Source: Liolophura sinensis (Eukaryota > Mollusca > Polyplacophora > Chitonida > Chitonidae). Taken from it: 64,000 nt of DNA. Position 1 is the stretch's first letter. The number at the start of each line of letters is the position of its first letter. The notes beneath the pieces were generated by a model, which searched no databases, was not told where the DNA came from, and worked only from the letters and a program-made list of their open reading frames with translations. This document shows, in pieces, positions 40,301 to 51,100 of the stretch. The DNA lies in NCBI RefSeq assembly GCF_032854445.1, contig NC_088295.1, forward strand, positions 3,908,501-3,972,500, given 5' to 3'. The position numbers and the translations under genes are program-made.

Positions 40301-43285
40301 AACCTTAAACTTAAGTGTTCCCAGTAGCAGCATGAAACATGCTTTCATTAACAACCTGAAGCTTAGTGCACTCCGTAACAACCCGAAGCTTAGTGCTCTC
40401 TGTAACAACCTGAAGCTTAGTGCTCTCCATAACAACCTGAAGCTTAGTGCTCTCTGTAACAACCTGAAGTTCAGTGCTCTCCGTAACAACCTGAAGTTTA
40501 TCATTCCCAATAACAACCTGAAATTTATCATTCCCAATCACAACCTGAAGTTTAGTGCTACTAGTAGCAACGTGAATTTTAATGCTTCTAGTAACACCCG
40601 GAGACTTTGGTCCTCCCAGTAACAATTTGAAATATTGGCACTCCCTGTGCTCCCAGTAACGACCCAAACTGACTACCTAAAACAACAGTGTTTGATTTAT
40701 TTATTTGATTGTTGTTTTACGCGGCACAGTGTTTGAATTGCTACATGAAGCACACTGGTTATACTGCTGCGTGTAATTGAGATATTTATTAATTTATTTG
40801 ATTGATGTTAACACTGTATTCAAGAATGTTTCACTTATACGATAGCGGCCATCATTATGGTGGGAGGAAACCCACAACCTTCTGCAGGTTGTTGGAAGAC
40901 CTTCCCATGTATGGCCGGAGAGGAAGCCAGCATGAGTTGAACTTGAACTCACAGCGACAGCATTGGTGAGAGGCTCCTGGGTCATTACGCTCTAACCAAC
41001 TGAGCCACGGAGACCCTTGTTCACCGTTAGCATTGCTCAATCATTATGTGTAGTGATTGATAGTCCACCAATGTTGATAATGCCACTACCGATACTGAGT
41101 AAACTTGTGTATATTTCAGATCGACACTGTTGACATTGCTCCAGGTGTGGTGATTGGTAGTCCACCAGTGTTGACAATGCCACTACTGATACTGAGTAAA
41201 CTTGTGTATATTTCAGATCGACACTGTTGACATTACTCCAGGTGTGGTGATTGGTAGTCCACCAGTGTTGACAATGCCACTACTGATACTGAGTAAACTT
41301 GTGTATATTTCAGATCGACACTGTTGACATTGCTCCAGGTGTGGTGATTGGTAGTCCAACAGTGTTGACAATGCCACTACTGATACAGTAAACTTGTGTA
41401 TATTTCAGATCGACACTGTTGACATTGCTCCAGGTGTGGTGATTGGTAGTCCAACAGTGTTGACAATGCCACTACTGATACTGAGTAAACTTGTGTATAT
41501 TTCAGATCGACACTGTTGACATTGCTCCAGGTGTGGTGATTGGTAGTCCAACAGTGTTGACAATGCCACTACTGATACTGACTAGACTTGTGTATATTTC
41601 AGATCGACACTGTTGACATTGCTCCAGGTGTGGTGATTGGTAGTCCACCAGTGTTGACAATGCCACTACTGATACTGAGTAAACTTGTGTATATTTCAGA
41701 TTGACACTGTTGACATTGCTCCAGGTGTGGTGATTGGTAGTCCACCAGTGTTGACAATGCCACTACTGATACTGACTAGACTTGTGTATATTTCAGATCG
41801 ACACTGTTGACATTGCTCCAGGTGTGGTGATTGGTAGTCCACCAGTGTTGACAATGCCACTACTGATACTGAGTAAACTTGTGTATATTTCAGATCGACA
41901 CTGTTGACATTACTCCAGGTGTGGTGATTGGTAGTCCACCAGTGTTGACAATGCCACTACTGATACTGAGTAAACTTGTGTATATTTCAGAACGACACTG
42001 TTGACATTGCTCCAGGTGTGGTGATTGGTAGTCCACCAGTGTTGACAATACCACTACTGATACTGAGTAAACTTGTGTATATTTCAGATCGACACTGTTG
42101 ACATTGCTCCAGGTGTGGCGATTGGTAGTCCAACCGTGTTGACAATGCCACTACCGATACTGAGTAAACTTGTGTATATTTCAGATCGACACTGTTGACA
42201 TTGCTCCAGGTGTGGTGATTGGTAGTCCACCAGTGTTGACAATGCCACTACTGATACTGAGTAAACTTGTGTATATTTCAGATCGACACTGTTGACATTG
42301 CTCCAGGTGTGGTGATTGGTAGCCCAACAGTGTTGACAATGCCACTACTGATACTGAGTAAACTTGTGTATATTTCAGATCGACGCTGTTGACATTGCTC
42401 CAGGTGTGGTGATTGGTAGTCCACCAGTGTTGACAATGCCACTACTGATACTGAGTAAACTTGTGTATATTTCAGATCGACACTGTTGACATTGCTCCAG
42501 GTGTGGTGATTGGTAGTCCAACAGTGTTGACAATGCCACTACTGATACTGAGTTAACTTGTGTATATTTCAGATCGACACTGTTGACATTGCTCCAGGTG
42601 TGGTGATTGGTAGTCCAACAGTGTTGATAATGCCACTACTGATACTGAGTAAACTTGTGTATATTTCAGATCGACACTGTTGACATTGCTCCTGGTGTGG
42701 TGATTCGAGAGGGACAACAGGTCAGAAAAGGGCCTCGCAGGGTAAGTACGGAGAGACAAGGTTTGTTTTTGCAGAAGACAGTGTCCTTGCTGCCTATGAG
42801 ACAAATTGGAAACTCATTCCTGCCTATAACAAAACAGTCCAAAGCCTGAACTCTTTTGTTCTTTCCTTTATTACGTCAGTATTATCGATGTATGTGTGCT
42901 CATAAAACACATATGAAGTACATAAGCACTGCAATGTCACAGACGTAATCGATGCGTTCTGCTGTCATTTGGACTAATTTGTGTAGCTTACCCCAGTGTA
43001 TGCCACAAGACAGCTCATGTTCAAATGTGTTTGGTCCTAAGCCGTTTTTGACACGGACTACTTTTGGTAACAGCTGTTGTTTATTTGCAGGTTGTTAAGA
43101 AGTCCAATCAGTTAACGGATGAGACACAGAGAATGTTAAAACCTATCTCTATCTGTAACAACCTAGCCACGCTGGATGTGAGTGAGATACTGGAGCGTCG
43201 CACACCCACGCTGAAACCCCTTGCAGAGTCCAACCCCATTCCCCCAATTAACCCCCACCCACCCCAGCAACCCCGAGTCTCCTGA
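31790..43285 (+). CDS. C2orf81-like (DUF4639) protein, 13 coding exons, 535 aa
   Basis: Exons: 31790-31902, 33341-33503, 34012-34081, 34738-34855, 35151-35292, 35569-35775, 36974-37132, 37209-37250, 38535-38638, 39592-39716, 39954-40051, 42670-42741, 43091-43285. The total is 1608 nt, in phase throughout. The N-terminal part (1-135: IIPGKYTDQDW, DGEDFIADIVEDVV, SRQLLPFTINQAKDAILQI, WIQEEEPDPATTDCWAQGSV) resembles my memory of vertebrate C2orf81: a PG-x-W motif, then an acidic helix, an IPFT-x-x-QA helix and DxWAQGSVP. A later block, VTYDEMGNVVAVVKLNPDRL (about 350-369), is also conserved there. Between them lies an acidic low-complexity linker (about 140-205), and the tail is Pro-rich. The biochemical role is unknown. 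Exons 7 and 12 each follow a minisatellite that repeats their own 3' splice site. Exon 8 (14 codons) is a microexon inferred from good splice borders and phase. The gene identity is moderately sure, the exon chain more so. Confidence 0.75.
36075..36990 (+). repeat. 62-bp minisatellite whose unit contains a 3' splice site and exon start
   Basis: About 13-14 units of TCTCTTACTGTAG followed by GAGCTTAAGCTACTGGCACA and CTGTCATTTACTACCTCATA AACATGACT. The last unit is the true acceptor TACTGTAG (36966-36973) plus exon 7 start GAGCCTGAGCTACAGGCACA at 36974. The leftmost units (36075-36300) are diverged. Confidence 0.9.
37281..37352. repeat. TA/TG microsatellite
   Basis: (TA)n and TATATG units lie within the intron between exons 8 and 9 of the C2orf81-like gene. 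The 102-codon frame starting MQMYIYIYIY here is an artefact. Confidence 0.9.
38229..38400 (-). mobile_element. tRNA-derived SINE, truncated copy
   Basis: GTTTTACATCGTACTCAAGA, TATTTCATTTACACGACGG, GATGGGAGGAAACTGGGCAC and CCTTCCCACGTATGGC match the other copies. The polymerase-III head is missing. Confidence 0.7.
40060..40680. repeat. Minisatellite, unit about 27-31 bp, next to the exon 11 donor of the C2orf81-like gene
   Basis: About 20 units of GTAACAACCTGAAGCTTAGT followed by GCTCTCC. It begins about 25 bp after the GTGAGT donor at 40052. Overlapping 86-118-codon open frames on both strands are artefacts of the repeat. Confidence 0.9.
40783..41017 (-). mobile_element. tRNA-derived SINE, near full length
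   Basis: Read on the minus strand it starts with a tRNA-like head: A box TGGCTCAGTTGG (40996-41007) and a B-box-like GAGTTCAAGTTC (about 40940-40951). A core follows with CATGGGAAGGTCTTCC and GGGTTTCCTCCCACCATAAT, and it ends in an AT-rich tail (AAATTAATAAATATC). A short extra tail piece is at 40690-40730. Open frames over it are not genes. Confidence 0.8.
41036..42741 (+). repeat. 97-bp minisatellite whose unit contains a 3' splice site and exon start
   Basis: About 17 highly similar units; each has CTTGTGTATATTTCAG then ATCGACACTGTTGACATTGC, TCCAGGTGTGGTGATTGGTA and GTCCACCAGTGTTGACAATG. Acceptors fall near 41119, 41217, 41314, 41409, 41506, 41602 and so on to the last at 42669. Only the last copy runs into unique exon 12 sequence (CGAGAGGGACAACAGGTC ...) with a GTAAGT donor at 42742. 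The near-identity of units suggests recent expansion or homogenisation. Confidence 0.95.
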
Positions 43286-45101
43286 TCTCACGGGAACAGG
43301 GTGTTTCAATCAGACTGTACAAACATTGTGTGCTTAATTCAGGAGTCCATGAAAGATGCATGGATCTGTGCATGACTGTGATACATACATTGTAAAGTGG
43401 TACATATATTATAAAAATGTACAGCTACACAGTTAAAAGATCATGGTAAGTTTGTAAATAGAATTAATGGAAATTTTGAGTCGACTTGAAAAGGATTACT
43501 GGTTTGATGAGATACACTAGACATCTTGGTACATGCAGCTCTTTTTTTAAGCAGTTGTCAAACATTTATATCTATCCCAATTCAGCAAGCACCAGCAATT
43601 ATTACATCTTTGTGAAGATGAACATGGAAATAAGTGTCACTGTTTTTTTTCTTTGAGGCTCTACTTGTTTATATTTGTACATTTATTCATTCTACTTGTT
43701 TATCTTTGTAAATTGTCCGTTAGTCTCAAGATGGTTTTGTATCCTTTATATTGTTATCTATTTGTCTTTCTAAAATATACAGTTGTATAAATATGGATGT
43801 GGTTGGTTGTTAATAAGTTTCACAGCTGCTACAATTTCTTCAAGATCGAAGTACACGTACATCGTTTCAGCTGAAAGACTGAACCACAAAATACACGTAC
43901 GATAAAACACTCAGTCTGAACATATTTGATTGTGTTTTATCACACCTTGACTACTTGTCCTTATGCTAACAAAACACTCACTGGGCAATTGGGAAGCCAG
44001 TTAAATCCTCTCCATCAGCTGGTTTTTCTCCAGTGATGGTTTGGTTACACATTCTCTAGCGTAATGTCATTTTCTCAGTTAAAGCTGGACTTTATATGTA
44101 CCTGAGTAACCCACCGCCCTTCGCCAGATAGATGAAAAACCCCCAACCCTTTGTCAGATACCTGAGAACCCCCCAACCCTTTGTCAGGTACCTGAGTAAC
44201 CCATAGCCATTTGTCAGATACCTAAGTAACACCCAACCCTTTGTCAGATACCGCAGTCACAGATACCTAAGTAACCCCCACCTCTTCGTCAGATACCGCA
44301 GTAACCCCCAACCCATTTGTCAGGTACTGGAGTAACTTTCACCCTTCATCAGGTCCATGTGCCTGACAAATGTTGAGATTAAATAGCCACAACTTGAAGA
44401 GCAAGTCTCTGCAAATGCTGAAGTGGACAGTAGAGAGGAGGACACCAAGATGCTCCATAACAGTAATACTGGGGCAGTGATTCTGACGAAGGACAAGCTC
44501 TTGGAATCACCCCTTGTATGCAAATGAACAACCATAAAGTACTTAATATCACCAACAGCCATACGGAACTCTGCAAATGCTTCAGGACTAAAACAAACTT
44601 CTCCAGACACCATTATCTGCATCCTCACTGAACAACACGAGTTTCTGCAATGTAGCTGGATCAGTGGTATTGACCAAGCAGCTGAGTGAAATATCGTACA
44701 CCATTGAATGTTTAATACTTTTATACGTCAGATAAAAGAATAGAAATGGCATCTAAAGAGAGCTAAATTTGACAGGTCTGTCAACACAGCCATAGGTTTG
44801 AAGTCTGATTTATTCATCAGGAAGACAAGACTCAAACAATTTGTAGAGATAAACATTTCTGACATATATTACGTTTGATGCACCTTTGGGTGGGTAAGTC
44901 CACAATGAATTTCTTCTCTCTTAATGAGTTGAGGCCTTGTAAATCGATCACAATACACATTTAAGAGTTAAAAATATTTTGTACATTTTTTGCCAAATCT
45001 GCAGTCGCAAATCTTTTCGTGTTCATTTCCAATGAAAGCTATTTTCTTTTTGTTTTTCCATCACAATATGCTTCAAAGCAAAACTATTACTTCGCTTTTT
45101 G
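43286..45101. other. 3' ends of the C2orf81-like and AIMP2 genes (tail-to-tail)
   Basis: There is no gene. On the minus strand an AATAAA (TTTATT at 44819-44824) lies about 280 bp past the AIMP2 stop and is a plausible polyadenylation signal. Tandem units of CCCCCAACCCTTTGTCAGAT plus ACCTGAGTAA occupy about 44100-44340. A 102-codon minus frame at 44628-44320 has no family I recognise. Confidence 0.5.
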
Positions 45102-48100
45102 TTAATGTGACAGGAGAGTTTGAAGTTGAAATTCGGGTAGATTGCGACATGAGCATATCCATTTCTGAACGTTGGCTGGAGCATCCTGAGTAAGCCCCAC
45201 CTGCTGCAGGGCTGACCACACAACAATGTCTGCTAGTGACATGGACGAAGCCACCAGCCAGTCATTCTTGCCCAGTCGAGAGTTTAAGTTCCTCACAGCA
45301 GCTGCCTTCTCCTTACTGTTCCCCTGGAGCAGCTGGTGTGTGGCCATGTCTAACCAGGTGTCTATGAGTGTGGACTGGACAGGGTCGGAGCTGTCATACG
45401 CAGGCATGAAGAGACGTGCCAAATAGCGGGCGATATTTGCCTCTCCGACCACCGGAGACTGTCTGTGTGGATCAACCATCATGGAAGGACTGAGCTCCTC
45501 TACAAACACACAATACATTATCTTAGATGCACAGGAGACAGAGAGTGGAGAAAAGCAATATACATATTCATTGATCTGATTGCAGTTTTACGCTGTACTC
45601 AAGAATATTTCACTTTATATACGACAGTGGCCTGCATTATGGTGGGCGAAAACTGAGCAGAGCCCTTGAGAAATCCATGAGGTATGAAGCTAAGTAATAT
45701 TTATTTTTATCTAATTATTTATTTTATCAAGCAATTATGGCAGAAGGGCCATCTATAGTAAAGAATTTTGTACTCGCACCATATATATATATATATATGG
45801 TGCGAGTACAAAATATATATATATATATATAACTACAAACCATCAGTATGTTACTGACAAACTTTTCCCATATGTGATGTAGAGTTTTACATCATATTGG
45901 TGGATGACAAGCTTTTTCAGTGAAAGTAAGACTTCTAAAATAACTTCAGGGGCACTTTAACAGCATATCGTTACCAAGATCACACAAACAGTGAATGTAA
46001 TGACCTGGGGTTGTTCACCACCACCTCCTCTCCCCTAATCCCTATACTGCTTACCAGCTACCCCTACTCATACAAGAGGTACTGTATTTCACCTAAAATT
46101 TGGCCAGTAAAAATGCACTATCAGACGCGTATAAATACCCTAAAATTATACATTTGATGCCAATGCTTAAGTTTTTGGATAAAAAATTGATCAGACCACA
46201 AAAGTCTTCAGTAGTCCTATGAAGTGGATGAATCAGTCAAGACAAATGTGTCACAAAGAAGTTTTCACTGGGCCTATAAGGTGGATGAATCAGTCAGAAT
46301 CAAGACAAATGTGTCACAACAAAGTCTTCAGTGGTCCTATAAAGTGGATGAATCAGTCAGAATCAAGACAAATGTGTCACAACAAAGTCTTCAGTGGTCC
46401 TATAAAGTGGATGAATCAGTCAGGATCAAGACAAATGTGTCACAACAAAGTCTTCAGTGGTCCTATAAAGTGGATGAATCAGTCAGGATCAAGACAAATG
46501 TGTCACAACAAAGTCTTCAGTGGTCCTATAAAGTGGATGAATCAGTCAGGATCAAGACAAATGTGTCACAACAAAGTCTTCAGTGGTCCTATAAGGTGGA
46601 TGAATCAGTCAGGATCAAGACAAATGTGTCACAACAAAGTCTTCAGTGGTCCTATAAAGTGGATGAATCAGTCAGGATCAAAACAAATGTGTCACAACAA
46701 AGTCTTCAGTGGTCCTATAAGGTGGATGAATCAGTCAGGATCAAGACAAATGTGTCACTTGAAAAATGCTAAACTTTAGGTGCAATACAGTATTTGAAAC
46801 TGAATGCACAGGTTAGCTGTTTAAGAATGGAGTTGAGTAATGGGTTATGTCCGCTGAATAGTAATTAACCCTGGTGTGCAAAAAGCAGCACAAGGTCTTC
46901 TGCGTTTCAACTCCCATCAATCGTTGTCATTGCTACATACTGCATATATGTATTTATGTCACTGAGGTTTGACACAATACGTTAGGCTGATACAATGGTT
47001 GTCTAATGCTGTGCCTCAGAAAGCTTCACCTGCAGAGGAGGAGTAAACCACAGGGAAATAGGAGTGAACTGCAGAGCGATTGAAGTAAAAACCAGAGGGA
47101 TAGGAGTAAACCACACAGGGACAGGAGAAAGCCACAGCGGAACTGAAGTAAAAACCACGGAGGGATTGGAGTTAGAACCACAGAGGGATGGAGTAAACCA
47201 CAGAGTACACCATAGAGGGATCAGAGTACATCACAGAGGGATAGGAGTACACCACAGAGGAATAGGAGTACACCACAGAGGGATAGGAGTACACCACAGA
47301 GGAATAGGAGTACACCACAGAGGGATAGGAGTACACCACAGAGGAATAGGAGTACACCACAGAGGGATAGGAGTACACCACAGAGGGATAGGAGTACACC
47401 ACAGAGGGATAGGAGTACACCACAGAGGGATAGGAGTATACCACAGAGGAATAGGGGTACACCACAGAGGGATAGAAGTACACCACAGAGGAATAGGAGT
47501 ACACCACAGAGGGATAGGAGTACACCACAGAGGGATAGGAGTACACCACAGAGGGATAGGAGTACACCACAGAGGAATAGGAGTACACCACAGAGGGATA
47601 GGAGTACACCACAGAGGGATAGGAGTACACCCCAGAGGGATAGGAGTACACCACAGAGGAATAGGAGTACACCACAGAGGAATAGGAGTACACCACAGAG
47701 GGATAGGAGTATACCACAGAAGGATCAGAGTACACTACAGAGGAACAGTGGGGCATCACTCACCTTTCTTCCAGACCAGTGTCACAGCAAACTGATACTC
47801 AGTCCTCATCCCTCGTGGGCCGTTCGTGAAGATCTCCTTTAGATGTTTCTCAATGTGTGTGACTGATGAGTGAACATGGGCAGTTGTTAGCACTTTCGTA
47901 TTCTGAGCCAGTAACTTGAGGATGATGAACAGTGATAATGGTGGTTTGTCTGGGTCAGCATTCACAACTATATCCTGTATCACACCTGACTAAAACAGAC
48001 AAAATTGTATAATCACACAGTTGTGTCACTTTCCTGTTAATACTGCACTGATCAAGTGCCTCTTGCAGGACAGTCTACATACTCTTGAATACTTCAGAAC

Positions 48101-51100
48101 AAAAGGGATTTCTTTTTTATTCTGCATGTATCTAGTTTTATTTGAAAATGTTATTGTCTGCTAAAGGGTAGATAAAACCTGTCCTTAGCCATTAAAGAGC
48201 AGTTCAAGAATGTGAAATTTACATATCTGTGCAGAATAACATGAGCAAAAGCATTATGTAGAGCTAAACAGAACAGAGGCACTGTCACTGTTGACAAGCA
48301 GTTAGTCTTATCAACACCATGTCACCACAAGTGACAATTTCGCTTAAGTACTCTCCCCTGGTTTCTCCTCTAATTTTTGCTTCAAGTTTCACAAAGTCTG
48401 TTGAGCTGTGACTATGTCAGAGCAACAAGGGAGTAGTCAGCTGATAACCCGGTACCATGATGAGAGACGGGGAAATTCCCTCTCTAAACAGAAGAATTAG
48501 GTGGGTCTGTGTATAAAAAACTTGTGATGGACCTGGGCTCAGTTTCATAAAGATGTTGTGTGATAATCGCATATATAGGACAATGGTATGGTAATAGTAA
48601 CATACAAAATATCGTAAGACTAAATATCATAAGACAAAATATCGCACGATAAAAAAATATTGTGTGCAGCTTCGTGAAACTGGGCCCAGGTGTGCAAACA
48701 GGTGAAGACTTTACCATAGAGATCCCCCATCTGTGAGCAACTGACTTACCTGGATCTGTGTAGATGGACCTGGTGTACAAACGGGTGAAAAATTCACTAG
48801 GGGAATCCCCACCTCTGTGCTCAGCTTTTTGACGTCTTGCTGTAGTTGGGCTAGTCTCTGGAGAATGACTTCCTGTCGTTGTTCAAGCTCTGATAGTGGT
48901 GATCCATCCCCTGATGAACTGTTCCCTGGCAATGTCTGAAAGGACAGGAACAAGAGGAAAATCAAAACATGCTGCATTCTGAACTTTATGGTGGTCAGAA
49001 CACCATGTCACAGGCACCACAGTATACTGACTGCCTGTGTCTTCTTCTAACAGGCTAGTTATACTGCTGGTACATAAAGGTACATGTGTGTAGTGTGACT
49101 CACACACAGTATCACAGGCACCCCAGTATATTAACTGCCTGTGTTCTCTTCTAACAGGCTAGTTATAATGTTGACACATACACAAAACAGATATGTAGTG
49201 CTGCCCCACTAAAACAGCATACCACAGGAACCACAGTATACTGACTGCCTGTGTCTTCCTGTAACTGGCTAGTTATAATGCTGACATATACACATACAGG
49301 TATGTAGTGCTGCCCCACTAAAACACCATGCCACAGGCACCACAGTATACCGACTGCCTGCCTGTAACAGGCTCGTTCCAATGCTGACACATACACATAC
49401 AGGTATGTAGTGCTGAAACACCATGCCTTTGGCTGGCTGTCTGTGTCTTCTTGTAGCAGGCTAGTTATAATGCTGACACATACTGGTGTGTAGTGCTGCC
49501 TCACTGAAACACCATGCCACATGCACCACAGCAGACTGAAAGCCCGTGTCTTCTTGTGATAGGCTACAATACTGACACATACAGGTATGTAGTGCTGAAT
49601 GGTTGCGAGGGTAAGGAAAAAGACCAAATTGGGGCAGGTGTAGGGGGTGCAGAGGGGGCGCTAAGCTGGCCCGAAGAAGCCATGCCCACAGTGTAGCAAC
49701 CCGTTCATCGAGCACAGGGCACTCCTGTGGTGTTCACCGAGTTCGTGCAAGATCAAGGATGATATAATTTCTGGAAAAAAAAAATGACCGTTGACAGAAA
49801 ATATGCACAATATAGAGGGGTAACTAACAAGTTTAAAATGAAATTTTTTTAACAAAAATTCTGGGGCATAATTTTCTTCACCTGGCATAAAAAACATAAT
49901 CTTTGTTTTATAGTTCCTTTTTATGTCCTTTAACTGCATCGACCTGGATTTAACCGCTTTAACTGCATCTGCCTGGAATTGAACGCATCTGCCTTGGTTT
50001 AACTGTATCTGCCTGGGTTTAACTGTCTCCCCCCGGATTTACCTGGATTTAACAGTATCTGCCTGGTTCTAACTGTATCTGTTGGATATAATTGTATCTG
50101 CTTGGGTATAACTATATCTGCCTGGGTTCAACTGCATCTGCCTGGATTTAACTGTATCAGTCTGGATTTAACTGTATCTGCCTGGGGTTTAACTGCATCT
50201 GCTTGGGTTTAACTGCATCTGCCTGGGATTTAACTGTATCTGCCTGGGTTTCACTTTATCTGCCTGGATCTAACTGTATCTGCCTGGGGTTTAACTTTAT
50301 CTGCCTGGGTTTAACTGCACCTGCCTGGGGCTAAACTATATCTGCCTGGATTTAACTTCATTGGCCTGGATTGAACTGTATCTGCCTGGATTCAACTGCA
50401 TCTGCCTGAGTTTAGTTGTATCTGCCTCGATTTAACTGTATCTGCCTGGGTTTAACAGTGTACTCCTGGATCAAACTGTGTCTCTCTGGGTTAATCTGTA
50501 CCATAATGTTTGGTGTTAGAAGTTAGCATTTTCCAGAAGGATATCATCCTGTTTTACAAGCAAGCCCCAAAACACAAAACAGATCATTAGAACTCTCAGG
50601 ATTGGGCAAAATGGATGAAAGTTTGGGTCAAATACAGTATTAAATTGAAGTCAAACTACACATACTACACATTTCATCACAAAACGTACCTGTATTTTCA
50701 CATGCATTACACTCTTACAATAGCTGTGTGTATAGTGTATCACAACATACAAAACATGATTACTGTCTTATTCATACAAACAAAATGCATCTATGTAGTC
50801 CGCATGTGTGCAGCTGGCATGTACTATTAACCGCTGGTAGATGTACCAGTAGACAACACACATTTCACAACACAGTCAGGTGAGCTAGTTTTATTTAGTA
50901 GACAAGTACATGTACACAGTTGGAATGTACCCAAAAGCTAGATATAAGTAACAGTAATCTTCTTCTCAGCTCTACCCTGAACTGCATTTGGTGACCGCAT
51001 AACATGTACAGGCAGCAGGTTACCCCACCCATACATATAGCTACACCCCCTCTGTAACTACCCACTACCATATTTACCTCACCCATACCACATTCCTCTC

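Noticed and set aside
40783..41017. A real tRNA gene at the tRNA-like head
   Set aside because: Only the A/B-box promoter half is tRNA-like; there is no acceptor or anticodon stem pairing, and the sequence continues into a dispersed SINE body.
36075..42741. CRISPR-like interpretation of the regularly spaced repeats
   Set aside because: Units are contiguous without unique spacers and the context is a spliced animal gene.
46219..46779. 186- and 182-codon repeat proteins
   Set aside because: Two frames of a 63-bp minisatellite in AIMP2 intron 3; no splice or domain evidence.
47064..47795. Plus-strand 243-codon HHRGIGV-repeat protein and its 195-codon minus-strand counterpart
   Set aside because: Product of a 21-bp intronic tandem repeat; both strands are equally open, as expected from the period.
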